The notes beneath the pieces are model-generated. The model made no database searches. It worked only from the letters and a program-made list of their open reading frames with translations, and was not told the DNA's origin. From Pseudanabaena sp. (lineage in GTDB: Bacteria > Cyanobacteriota > Cyanobacteriia > Pseudanabaenales > Pseudanabaenaceae): a stretch of 64,000 nucleotides of DNA. Numbering within the stretch: position 1 is the stretch's first letter; each line of letters begins with the position of its first letter. The stretch covers positions 21,519 through 85,518 of the forward strand of contig QBMK01000016.1 in assembly GCA_003249035.1 (NCBI GenBank), read 5' to 3'. Below, in pieces: positions 8,626 to 16,448 of this stretch. Position numbers and translations under genes: made by a program.

Positions 8626-9462
8626 ATGAAGTCAGTATCCCAAAAGTTAATGTCCGTTGGCATCGTCATTAGCGTTGCTTTTTTTCTGATGGCGATCGCC
8701 ACACCATTGCTACAAGCAATGGGATTGCTGACCGATCCTAGTGAATTTCTCAGCAATCCAATCCATGAGCCGCCATCACCACAACATTGGTTTGGCACGG
8801 ATTTACAGGGACATGATGTATTTACGAGAACGATCGCAGGCGCAGGGGTGGCGTGGCAAGTAACGATAGCCTCAACCGTAATTAGTCTTTTAGTCGGCGT
8901 ACCATTGGGGATGTTGAGCGGCTACAAAGGTGGCTGGCTCGATCGTATCTTAGTATTTTTGATGGACGCGCTCTATACATTGCCCAGTTTATTGCTCTCG
9001 CTCACGATCGCCTTTGTGGTCGGTGCTGGTGTCTGGAATGCTGCGATCGCCCTCAGTGTTGCCTATATCCCCCAATATTTTCGGGTGATCCGCAACCAAA
9101 CTGTGAGTACGAAAACCGAGGTTTATATTGAAGCGGCTCAAGCGATCGGTGCTGATACAAAAACGATCTTAATGAAATATCTCGCGCCAAATGTCATCCA
9201 AAGCTTACCCGTAATTTTCACACTCAATGCTGCTGATGCAATCTTGACCCTTGCAGGTTTAGGATTTTTGGGCTTAGGCATTCCCGAAGATGTGCCTGAA
9301 TGGGGTCACGATCTCAAGCAAGCTCTAGACGCGCTCTCGACTGGCGAAAATATCTGGTGGACAACTATTTTCCCTGGATTGGCAATTACCTTAATGACAA
9401 TCGGGCTATCACTAGTAGGCGAAGGCTTGACTCAGCGATTTAGTAGCAAAAAAGAACAGTGA
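8626..9462 (+). CDS. Peptide/nickel-type ABC transporter permease (DppC/OppC family)
   Basis: A 278-residue inner-membrane permease. An N-terminal membrane segment (about 10-32) and the short periplasmic HWFGTDLQGHDVFTR motif are typical of DppC/OppC/NikC. It is followed by the BPD transporter fold with about five further segments. The EAA loop is EAAQAIGADTKTILMKYLAPN (about 178-198), the contact to the ATPase. No partner permease, ATPase or binding protein lies nearby; dispersed oligopeptide-transporter genes are common in cyanobacteria. Substrate is unknown. The RusA gene begins 12 bp after its stop. Confidence 0.9.
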   Translation: MKSVSQKLMSVGIVISVAFFLMAIATPLLQAMGLLTDPSEFLSNPIHEPPSPQHWFGTDLQGHDVFTRTIAGAGVAWQVTIASTVISLLVGVPLGMLSGYKGGWLDRILVFLMDALYTLPSLLLSLTIAFVVGAGVWNAAIALSVAYIPQYFRVIRNQTVSTKTEVYIEAAQAIGADTKTILMKYLAPNVIQSLPVIFTLNAADAILTLAGLGFLGLGIPEDVPEWGHDLKQALDALSTGENIWWTTIFPGLAITLMTIGLSLVGEGLTQRFSSKKEQ

Positions 9463-9474
9463 GCTTTTGTAGCT

Positions 9475-9873
9475 ATGTATTTTGACTTTCTCATTCCTAA
9501 GCGTCCAGTATCTTTGCAAACAAAGAAACGCGAAAATTTACAAAAATGGAAGCGATCTGTTCAGGCTGAAGCTGAAACAACTTGGACAGGATCAATTTTT
9601 TCTGGAACTGATCTTCACCTAACATTAATATATCTTTACAATAGTGATCCTGTCGATACGGACAACATTATCAAACCAATACAGGATGCACTTATTGGGA
9701 TTGTTTACGATGATGATTTACTGATCGCAGATGTAGATTCACATCGCCGATCATTGTCTGGCACATTTGACCTGACCCGATGCCCAATGCCTCTTGTTCA
9801 GGGCATAATATCAGGCTTAGAATGTGTATATGTAAGAGTTGATGAATCTAAACCATTGGAGGACTACTTATGA
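9475..9873 (+). CDS. RusA-family Holliday junction resolvase
   Basis: A 132-residue member of the RusA endonuclease family, which resolves four-way DNA junctions. The core Asp61-x-Asp63-Asn-x-x-Lys67 followed by DAL and Asp79-Asp81 matches the catalytic layout known for E. coli RusA (two Asp, a Lys, and a third Asp about 19 residues on). RusA genes are normally phage-borne. Here the stop overlaps the start of the next gene by four bases (ATGA), so the two are translationally coupled. No phage structural genes surround it, which makes an accessory or defence-type pair more likely than a prophage remnant. Confidence 0.8.
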   Translation: MYFDFLIPKRPVSLQTKKRENLQKWKRSVQAEAETTWTGSIFSGTDLHLTLIYLYNSDPVDTDNIIKPIQDALIGIVYDDDLLIADVDSHRRSLSGTFDLTRCPMPLVQGIISGLECVYVRVDESKPLEDYL

Positions 9874-10559
9874 CTGTTGATTCTCAATTAGCTGAAAACG
9901 GTTTAGACGCTAAAGCTATAGAAAAAAATAGATTGCAAGGAATTGCAGAAAAATATAAATCCCAAGGATTTGAAGTTGTAATCGAGCCTTCTAAGTCCCT
10001 GATTCCTTTTGATTTGGGAAATTATTGTCCAGATCTTATTGCGAGAAAGGGATCGAATGAAGGTTACATAATTGAACTGAAAAACTCAATTGCTAAAATC
10101 TCAGTCGATCGATACCGAGAAATTGCCGAAATAGTAGCTCAGCATCATGGTTGGAGATTTTTACTTATAACTGGAGAAGATATCTCTTCAGACGATCCCA
10201 AAGATGATAGTGAATTACTGACTTGGGAACAGATGTTGCAACGCCAAAAACAGGCTCAAAGATTTTTAGCGATCGGAGAAGTGGAAGTTGCCTTTTGGTA
10301 TTTATGGGGAATTTTGGAAGCGGCTATGCGTCGTCAAGCTAGGCAAGTTGCAATTCCGATAGAACGCTTTCCTGCCAACTCTTTAATTAATCATTTATAT
10401 TCTCAAGGTGAGCTTTCGATGGAGCAGTTTGATCAAGTGAGAGTAATTCAAACTGTACGAAATCGCCTTGCACATGGTTATCAATTGCCTAATCTTGGGG
10501 AACCTACGAAACAATTGCAAGTGCTTGTTAAAGACTTAATTGCAATGTGGAAACTATAA
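9870..10559 (+). CDS. Putative PD-(D/E)xK nuclease fused to HEPN-like domain
   Basis: A 229-residue two-domain protein. The N-terminal half has Pro54-Asp55 followed by Glu69-Leu-Lys71 (PDLIARK ... IIELKN), the PD-(D/E)xK restriction-nuclease core; it resembles the REase_AHJR-like group. The C-terminal half is helical and ends with Arg197-Asn-x-x-x-His202 (RNRLAH), the RNxxxH motif of HEPN ribonucleases. Domain names come from motif reading, not a search. It overlaps the RusA gene by four bases and likely forms an operon with it. A toxin or defence effector acting on DNA or RNA is an inference. Confidence 0.65.
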   Translation: MTVDSQLAENGLDAKAIEKNRLQGIAEKYKSQGFEVVIEPSKSLIPFDLGNYCPDLIARKGSNEGYIIELKNSIAKISVDRYREIAEIVAQHHGWRFLLITGEDISSDDPKDDSELLTWEQMLQRQKQAQRFLAIGEVEVAFWYLWGILEAAMRRQARQVAIPIERFPANSLINHLYSQGELSMEQFDQVRVIQTVRNRLAHGYQLPNLGEPTKQLQVLVKDLIAMWKL

Positions 10560-10651
10560 ATCTATAAATTCAATGCGATCGCGTAGGGTTCGTTAATGCA
10601 ATATAACGCACCTCTTTAATATAAATATAAATAAACCTTGTACATAACAAA

Positions 10652-10795
10652 TAGACCTCTTGCAAATTAACAAAAATCTTAGGTCTGAACACCTTTACCT
10701 AACTGCATAAAGCCAAAAATTAGACTGAGTTTTGTCAGATTAAGCTAGAAACCTTCTGGCTCAGGCTGTTTAAAACCTAATATGCAAGAGGTCTA
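10652..10795 (+). mobile_element. MITE, TAGACCT family, copy 1
   Basis: A 144-bp non-coding element with terminal inverted repeats TAGACCTCTTGCA and TGCAAGAGGTCTA. It is too short for a transposase. A related element with TAGACCT/AGGTCTA ends and similar length lies at 17682-17820. It lies in the 430-bp gap after the nuclease-HEPN gene, a gap that otherwise holds only the 98-bp MITE. Confidence 0.75.
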
Positions 10796-10817
10796 ATGTT
10801 TTTGCATTACGCTCCTC

Positions 10818-10915
10818 GGCACTGGGCTGTTAATGAGGGATGGGGTCTGAAATGTACATTTCATGCCAACAAAAAAGACTCAAATACGTCGATCACGTTT
10901 TAGCTGACCAGTGCC
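10818..10915 (+). mobile_element. 98-bp MITE, copy 1
   Basis: Terminal inverted repeats GGCACTGGGCTGTTAA and TTAGCTGACCAGTGCC bound a 98-bp element. Its inner part (ACAAAAAAGACTCAAATACG, then TCGATCACG) is found in reverse complement within 19975-20072, which is also exactly 98 bp. No coding capacity; the open frame crossing it is not a gene. Confidence 0.8.
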
Positions 10916-10990
10916 CGCTCCTCCAACACATCCTAACTGCCAAATTAGAAGATATATTGATGGATGTATTTTTCTACATAATGGTTCAAT

Positions 10991-11473
10991 ATGCAAATAC
11001 AGACAAGTGTTCAAGTTATCGTAAATGCAAAAATCGAAGACGTTTTTAATGCGTCAACAGATTGCCACAATCTGCCAAAATTTTTCACTGGATATAAGGG
11101 GATTCCTGCAATTGTGAGTGCAAAAACTGTAGATGGATTTCCCCTTCATGAAGGAAGTATCCGAATTGTTGATAACAGTGATGGATCATCTATTGAAGAA
11201 GTTATTCTCTCCCTAAAACAACCTAATTTGCAAGAATATAAGTTGATTAGAGGATTTAAACCACCATTTTCTTGGTTAGTTCGGGTTGCCTCTGGAAAAT
11301 GGAAATACGAAAATCTAGGCAACAAAACAAGGGTTATATGGAACTTCTATTTTGAGACTCGCAATATTTTTGCTTATTTTGTTTTTCGCTTGTTAGTGCA
11401 ACATCAATTTCAAAAGGCTCAAGAGATATGTCTTAAAAACTTAAAGAAGTACGTTGAGGATAGCGATCGCTGA
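10991..11473 (+). CDS. SRPBCC (START-like) family protein
   Basis: A 160-residue soluble protein of the polyketide cyclase/START helix-grip fold. It begins with the typical strand plus VNAKIEDVFNASTDCHNLPK, passes through beta strands ending in TRVIWNFYFETR and closes with a long amphipathic helix. Such proteins bind small hydrophobic ligands or lipids; the ligand here is unknown. ATG at 10991 is favoured because the family's first beta strand starts there. It stands alone downstream of two MITEs, and its 3' end overlaps the decayed tail of a transposase frame on the other strand. Confidence 0.75.
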   Translation: MQIQTSVQVIVNAKIEDVFNASTDCHNLPKFFTGYKGIPAIVSAKTVDGFPLHEGSIRIVDNSDGSSIEEVILSLKQPNLQEYKLIRGFKPPFSWLVRVASGKWKYENLGNKTRVIWNFYFETRNIFAYFVFRLLVQHQFQKAQEICLKNLKKYVEDSDR

Positions 11474-11987
11474 TCTTGTCGTGCGATCGCCGATCACGTA
11501 GAAAATTTTCATGAAATGATATTGACCCTGTGCAATAAAACGATGAATGCTGGAAAATTGCCAATCTTCGGCTTTTGCACATAAGCTATGTCGTACAGGA
11601 TTGTAATGAATATAATCGCAATGTAGAGCATAATCTCGCTCATCTCGGATTAGATGCTCCCAGAAACGACGTTGCCATAGATTCTTTTCTTGTAGTTTTT
11701 GTCGCGATCGCGACAAAAACTACATTAATTCCTAATTGCTCTCCATAGCGCTTGGTGACATGGGTTTTGATTAATCGCAATCTCACCGAAAAATCCTTAT
11801 CTGCTTTTAGTAAAGTCCACAGACAATGGAAATGATCGGGCAATAGAACAAAAGCATTTATTTCAAATGGATATTTCTCACGAACCTTAGCGATCTCCTC
11901 TCGCAATTCTTTACGCTCCAAACCACTACAAAACCAAGGAATTCTCTGATAGGTGACTTGAGTAATAAAATAAGTCTCTCCTGTCAT
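11441..11987 (-). pseudogene. REP-associated tyrosine transposase, frame broken
   Basis: Two minus-strand frames together give one Y1 (IS200-like) REP transposase. The first has the start MTGETYFITQVTYQRIPWF and the HUH motif in LLPDHFHCLWTL. The second has LWQRRFWEHLIRDE, DYIHYNPVRH and the region with the catalytic tyrosine. The frames join at a 34-bp perfect palindrome (11691-11724), which shifts the reading. The original C-terminus is also replaced by unrelated residues. Unless frameshifting rescues it, the enzyme is inactive. REP transposases mobilise or maintain palindromic repeats, which fits a window full of them. Confidence 0.8.
11691..11724. repeat. 34-bp perfect palindrome centred on GCGATCGC
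   Basis: Fully self-complementary sequence, outer arm TGTAGTTTTTGTC, centre CGCGATCGCG. It lies inside the transposase pseudogene exactly where the frame changes, so it is probably an insertion or expansion. Confidence 0.85.
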
Positions 11988-12017
11988 TGCTGCTTTTCGA
12001 TGTTAGGATGCTGAAAA

Positions 12018-12554
12018 ATGCTGTCAAATTTTAGTATATTCTCCGACAAAATGCAGACTAGTCAAGATGTTGAAAACAATATCAAGCAGATTGCGCTAGA
12101 AAAGCTCTCGCTTGTACCATCACAAGAGTCACTCCTTGACTTAATCCACTGGCTTGATTTGGCTTGTAGCGATGAGTCACTTGATTCGCTGCCGAGGCAA
12201 ATCCTAACGCGGGGAGTAATTGCATCAGGAAAGGAGTTGATGAAGAAACGAGCATATCCGAGTAATCATCCAGTCGCGAAGACGATACAAGCAGCAGAGG
12301 CATACAGCTTAGCGCCAACGGAAGCAGCATTCGATTACTATTTCCACTCAGCAACAAATTCTTATCCATTTGGTACAGGTGAAGGTTGCTATGCGGTAAA
12401 GGAACTTGGTTATGCAGGATGTGAACCTGGAAGCGGATGTAAAAGCGGTTCAGGAACGCTTGACCAGATAGCATACGAAGTTGGAGCAGAAGAAGTGATG
12501 CGATTAATAGCAAAAGAAATCGTTCCGTTGCTGAAAGGTGAAAGTGAGCATTAG
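12018..12554 (+). CDS. Hypothetical protein
   Basis: A 178-residue soluble protein that I do not recognise. The ATG at 12018 or the later ATG at 12051 (MQTSQDVENN) could be the start. The N-terminal part is helical with ALEKLSLVPSQESLLDLIHW; the C-terminal third has a cluster GEGCYAVKELGYAGCEPGSGCKSG with three cysteines. The final segment is acidic and helical (VGAEEVMRLIAKEIVPLL). It starts 30 bp from the divergent transposase pseudogene and ends 33 bp before the convergent fetB stop. Confidence 0.55.
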   Translation: MLSNFSIFSDKMQTSQDVENNIKQIALEKLSLVPSQESLLDLIHWLDLACSDESLDSLPRQILTRGVIASGKELMKKRAYPSNHPVAKTIQAAEAYSLAPTEAAFDYYFHSATNSYPFGTGEGCYAVKELGYAGCEPGSGCKSGSGTLDQIAYEVGAEEVMRLIAKEIVPLLKGESEH

Positions 12555-12586
12555 CAGAGTTAGGCGATCAAATCTAATTAATTCCG

Positions 12587-13366
12587 TTACGGAAGCTTTA
12601 ATTGTTGGGCTGGTGTAAAGAACTGACGAGTAACGAGCATCGTTAGGATCAAGGCAGTGATGAGATTAGCTGTAGTAATCGCAAATAAAATTACCAATTG
12701 ATAGCGCACTGCTAATAATGGTGATACGCCGCCTAAAATTTGTCCTGTCATCATTCCTGGTAAAGACACCACTCCAGCCACCATCATCACGTTAATCGTA
12801 GGAATCATCGCTGCTCTAATCGCGTCGGATTGGTAACTAGCGATCGCCTGCTGAGGTGTCGCGCCTAAACATAAATGCGTCTCGATTTCTCGCGATCGCT
12901 TGACCAAGTCTTGGGTAAATCTCTCGGCGGCGATCGCAGCGCCATTCATTGAATTTCCTAAGATCATGCCTGCAAGAGGAATTAAATATTGTGGTGAATA
13001 CCAAGTTTCAGGCTGTACAACTAGGAATGTAGTGTAAGCGAGAATTGCTAGCGTGCCAATGATTACCGATATCCACATGATTGGTAAAACATAAGGTACT
13101 TTTTCACGTACGCGATTTTTAGCTTCACGGGCAGCCATGAGGCTCATCAAGAAAATGATGAACAGAATTACTACTGGCTGTTTGATTTCAAATACCGCAT
13201 CTAGCAAAAAACCAACTACGATCAATTGAATAATGCTGCGAAAAGTGGCGATTAGTAAATTCTTGGCGATCGCTAGTTTTTGCCAGACCGATAAACTAAT
13301 CGCGATCGCCACCATTCCAGTTGCGATCGCCATTTTCGGAATATTTAGATCGATAATATTATTCAT
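12587..13366 (-). CDS. fetB: FetB-type ABC transporter permease (UPF0014)
   Basis: A 259-residue membrane protein with about seven hydrophobic segments. It contains the conserved family stretches LIVVGFLLDAVF, LIPLAGMILGNSMNGAA, ETHLCLGATPQQA and VSLPGMMTGQILGG. In E. coli FetAB exports iron and eases oxidative stress; UPF0014 proteins are assigned to this family. The FetA ATPase is not adjacent, so the partner must be encoded elsewhere. A hairpin lies just upstream, at the end of the neighbouring peptidoglycan-binding gene. Confidence 0.85.
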   Translation of the reverse strand: MNNIIDLNIPKMAIATGMVAIAISLSVWQKLAIAKNLLIATFRSIIQLIVVGFLLDAVFEIKQPVVILFIIFLMSLMAAREAKNRVREKVPYVLPIMWISVIIGTLAILAYTTFLVVQPETWYSPQYLIPLAGMILGNSMNGAAIAAERFTQDLVKRSREIETHLCLGATPQQAIASYQSDAIRAAMIPTINVMMVAGVVSLPGMMTGQILGGVSPLLAVRYQLVILFAITTANLITALILTMLVTRQFFTPAQQLKLP

Positions 13367-13410
13367 AAATAATTCACAATAAAAGCCCTAGGCGCTTTTA
13401 TTATCCACAG

Positions 13411-13445
13411 AATTGAGGAGCTGTGCTTAGCACAGCTCCTCAATT
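13411..13445. terminator. Terminator hairpin, 16 bp stem with TTA loop
   Basis: Perfect 16-nt arms (AATTGAGGAGCTGTGC) around TTA, next to the stop of the peptidoglycan-binding gene (minus strand) and upstream of fetB. Confidence 0.75.
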
Positions 13446-13446
13446 T

Positions 13447-14316
13447 CTAAGATTGCAATGCGGCTAGAGTTTGTGAATTTAGGACTCCATCGACAGGCAA
13501 GCCATACAATGCTTGAGCTTTTTTAACGGCTGCGGTAGTCTTTGCCCCTTGAATGCCATCGATTGCGCCATCATACAAGCCTAGATTGCTTAAAATGACC
13601 TGACTTTTCTTTATGGAATTATCAGCAACCCCACTAGTAGAAGCTTGGCTCGCAACTTTTTGATTGCTGCTTGAGGCAACATTTGTATCTGCTTCTAGAG
13701 CAGCAATTGTCACAGAACCTGCTACACCATCCACAGCTAAGCCATAGGTTTTTTGAGCCAAAATAATTGCCTCTTGGGTCATTGGGCCTGAGATACCGTC
13801 GATAGCACCACCATAAAAGCCGCGATCGCTTAGCAATTGCTGCAAGTTCTTGATTGAGTCTAATTTGTTGTCTTTGTTTGCAACACTGGAGGGTGTGGCT
13901 GCATTTGGGGTCGCTTTGATGGAATCATTGGACTCGTATGTGTCTGTTTGCAAAGCCGCAATGATCTGTGCGTCGATTACGCCATCAGCTTTTAATTTAT
14001 AGAATGTTTGCGCGGCTATAATTGCCTCTTGAGTTGCAGGTCCATCAACACCGTCGATCGCACCTGGGTTAAAGCCACGCCTAGCTAATAGTTGTTGAAC
14101 GCTTACCAATTCAGGTGTGTAAGCAAATGCAGCGATGGGCATAGCATTGATGGCGATCGCACCCGCAGCTAGTCCAACACACAAGACAGACTTAGCATGA
14201 TGCGAAGACTGAGCGATCGAGTTTAGCAACTGACAATCCAAAGCTTGATCGATAGATTCGCCGTGCTGCAATCGTTCGCAAATCATTTCACTGTGGAGAT
14301 ACGCAACAAGTTCCAT
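13447..14316 (-). CDS. Protein with three peptidoglycan-binding repeats
   Basis: A protein of about 289 residues. After a short N-terminus with a hydrophobic stretch (VLCVGLAAGAIAINAMPIAA, probably a signal or membrane anchor) come three PG_binding_1-like repeats: VQQLLARRGFNPGAIDGVDG, LQQLLSDRGFYGGAIDGISG and SQVILSNLGLYDGAIDGIQG. Each is followed by a T(Q/T)EAI...A helix and DGV.....AAL. The linkers are Ser/Asn/Ala-rich. It likely anchors to the cell wall; no catalytic domain is present. A longer frame begins at a GTG (14370); the ATG at 14316 (MELVAYLHSE) is preferred. Confidence 0.8.
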   Translation of the reverse strand: MELVAYLHSEMICERLQHGESIDQALDCQLLNSIAQSSHHAKSVLCVGLAAGAIAINAMPIAAFAYTPELVSVQQLLARRGFNPGAIDGVDGPATQEAIIAAQTFYKLKADGVIDAQIIAALQTDTYESNDSIKATPNAATPSSVANKDNKLDSIKNLQQLLSDRGFYGGAIDGISGPMTQEAIILAQKTYGLAVDGVAGSVTIAALEADTNVASSSNQKVASQASTSGVADNSIKKSQVILSNLGLYDGAIDGIQGAKTTAAVKKAQALYGLPVDGVLNSQTLAALQS

Positions 14317-14552
14317 ACAATTTAGTCTCAATAAAATAATGCCATTAAGCTCTTCAATCTGATTTTCCACGTTCGCAGAAAATTTGATTTCGATTGGTTT
14401 TCATAATTTGTCTCGCATCACGCGAGGTAAATTGTGGGTTGAAAAGAGCTTGTATATTTATTGTATTAAAAAAAACAGAAAATGCCAGAAATTGCTTGTT
14501 TTTATAATTTCTGCACATCGCAAAAATATAGCTGTCGCCAAGTGTAGGACAT

Positions 14553-14607
14553 AAAACCCAAAAGTTGACTGGCGGCACTCTTTGCTGCCAGTCAACTTTT
14601 GGGTTTT
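14553..14607. terminator. Terminator hairpin after cobA-hemD
   Basis: 25-nt arms with one wobble, loop of five bases, outer arms AAAACCCAAAAG and complement as in the 7644 hairpin. It lies 58 bp after the stop of the minus-strand cobA-hemD gene. Confidence 0.7.
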
Positions 14608-14664
14608 GATTTGCTTTATGACAAGTGACTGTAGCTATAAGAACAGACGCAAAGTTCTTGTTCT

Positions 14665-16227
14665 TTATATAAAACTTTTTCTGATCGCCTCAGCAAGCCC
14701 ATCTAAGGTATATTCCAAAGCTTCGCAATCCACTCGTTCTAATAACTCATAGCAAGTCTTAGAAGTTTGGGGACCAATTGAGGCGATTTTGACATTCGCA
14801 ATCCACGATCTCCAAGTTTCTTGGGGTGTAACGCGATCGAGCAATAAACAAAAGTGCTTTACAGTTTTTGAGCTAGCAAAAGAGATTGCATCCAGCCTGT
14901 AGTTTTGAAGGGCAGCTAATGATACAGGATCGATCGCTTCTGGACATCCCGACTCGTAGGCAGCGATCGCGTCAATAATTGCTCCATGCTGCTGTAACTG
15001 CTCTACCAAAATCTCACGTCCGCCCGACTCCACACGCGGGAACAACATTTTTTTGCCGGTTAAAACATGATCGGGAATCGCAAGAAAGGCATCCACTAAA
15101 GCATCTGCAACAAAATCGGTAGGCACTAAATCTGGAGAAATCCCATAATGTGCTAAAAATTCTGCTGTTTTGCGTCCAACTACGGCAACTTTTAGCGAAT
15201 GTAAAGCTCGGCTATCTTTGTTAGCCTCTCGCAACCGTCCAAAAAAGCTCTCAACGGCATTTGCGGATGTCAAAATCAGCCAGTCATAGGTAGCAAGATC
15301 GGCGATCGCTTGCTCCAGCATTGTCCAACTAGTCGGCGGCAAAATTGCCAAAGTCGGCATCTCGATCACCGTTGCGCCTTGACTGGTCAATAAGTCTGTA
15401 AATTGGCTTGCCTGACCCGCCGCCCTTGTTACTAAGATTGTTTTGCCTTGCAATGCTATTTTTCCCTTTTCAAGATCTAGATGCTGCTCAAAATTCTCTA
15501 ACGGTTGACTGCATTGACGCGACAATTGCTCATGAAACTTTACGACTTCACCAACAATAATCACCGATGGAGACAGTGAGCCTTTAGGCAATTTTGACTG
15601 AATATCCACCAAAGTTCCTGTCCATATCTGTTGATCGACTCTTCCACACCAACGCACGATCGCAATTTTTGTATCCCCAGATTTTCCCTCTTTCAACTTC
15701 TCCAATAATCCCAACAGATTATTGGTCCCCATCAAAATTACTAGCGTCGGAATTTGGGCGATCGCTTCCCAAGGCAACCGCTCCAAATCATGTCCCGTCA
15801 TCACTGCAAAACAAGAACTCGACTCCACTTCCGTAAGCGGAATTCCTGCAAACATCGGCGCGGCGATCGCACTAGAAATTCCTGCGACGACTTCCCATTC
15901 ACAATTTGCTGCTTGTAAGGCGAGTATCTCAGGCAGCGATCTACCAAATATCCAAGGATCACCACTCTTGAGCCTCACTACTCGCTTACCTTGCAAGCAA
16001 TATTCCACCAACATTTGATTGATTTCGGCTTGCTTGATGCTTTCCTGTCCGCCACGTTTGCCAGCAATGATGCAATTACATTGTGGCGGTGCAAGATCTA
16101 ATAAAATGCGATCAACCAAAGCGTCACTAATTATCACTTCAGCAATGCTAACCAAATCCCTAGCGCGAACCGTCAAGAATTCCACGCCACCTATTCCTGC
16201 GCCAACAATAAAAACTTTACCTTTCAT
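14665..16227 (-). CDS. cobA-hemD: Fused uroporphyrinogen-III C-methyltransferase / uroporphyrinogen-III synthase
   Basis: A 520-residue fusion. Residues about 1-245 are an SAM-dependent uroporphyrinogen-III methyltransferase (siroheme/B12 branch), and about 265-520 a HEM4 uroporphyrinogen-III synthase (ILVTRAAGQASQFTDLLTSQ, DWLILTSANAVESFFGRL). The methylase half is diverged at key motifs: GAGIGGVEFLT replaces the usual GAGPGDPELLT, RLKSGDPWIFGR replaces RLKGGDPFVFGR, and the PLTHRDYAS loop is PLTEVESSS. It may therefore be weak or altered in activity. The two activities are consecutive in siroheme synthesis. It appears monocistronic with a hairpin terminator. Confidence 0.9.
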   Translation of the reverse strand: MKGKVFIVGAGIGGVEFLTVRARDLVSIAEVIISDALVDRILLDLAPPQCNCIIAGKRGGQESIKQAEINQMLVEYCLQGKRVVRLKSGDPWIFGRSLPEILALQAANCEWEVVAGISSAIAAPMFAGIPLTEVESSSCFAVMTGHDLERLPWEAIAQIPTLVILMGTNNLLGLLEKLKEGKSGDTKIAIVRWCGRVDQQIWTGTLVDIQSKLPKGSLSPSVIIVGEVVKFHEQLSRQCSQPLENFEQHLDLEKGKIALQGKTILVTRAAGQASQFTDLLTSQGATVIEMPTLAILPPTSWTMLEQAIADLATYDWLILTSANAVESFFGRLREANKDSRALHSLKVAVVGRKTAEFLAHYGISPDLVPTDFVADALVDAFLAIPDHVLTGKKMLFPRVESGGREILVEQLQQHGAIIDAIAAYESGCPEAIDPVSLAALQNYRLDAISFASSKTVKHFCLLLDRVTPQETWRSWIANVKIASIGPQTSKTCYELLERVDCEALEYTLDGLAEAIRKSFI

Positions 16228-16448
16228 TTTCTAGATATTATATTTAAGGCTAATTGTGCGTCAAAGCCAATTATTATCAATGTGTATGAGAGTAAACTCA
16301 TTGTTACTTTATGCCAGAATCTCTTTGTAGTTATCCCAGAAACTATGAATCAGTGCAACCTGTGTTCATTTTGATATTTTCTTATCGGTGAATGCAGAAG
16401 TTAATTAAATTTTATTGTTTACTGTTTGTTAAATAGGTATCTCTTATT

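Noticed and set aside
9475..10559. Prophage remnant explanation for the RusA gene
   Set aside because: No integrase, portal, terminase or other phage gene lies nearby, and the partner gene is a nuclease-HEPN protein and not a phage structural gene.
10840..11049. 69-codon open frame overlapping the SRPBCC gene start
   Set aside because: It is composed largely of the 98-bp MITE and then runs out of frame over the SRPBCC gene.
14354..14578. 74-codon minus-strand open frame upstream of the peptidoglycan-binding gene
   Set aside because: It starts inside the 14553-14607 hairpin and overlaps the next gene; no protein-like pattern or ribosome site.
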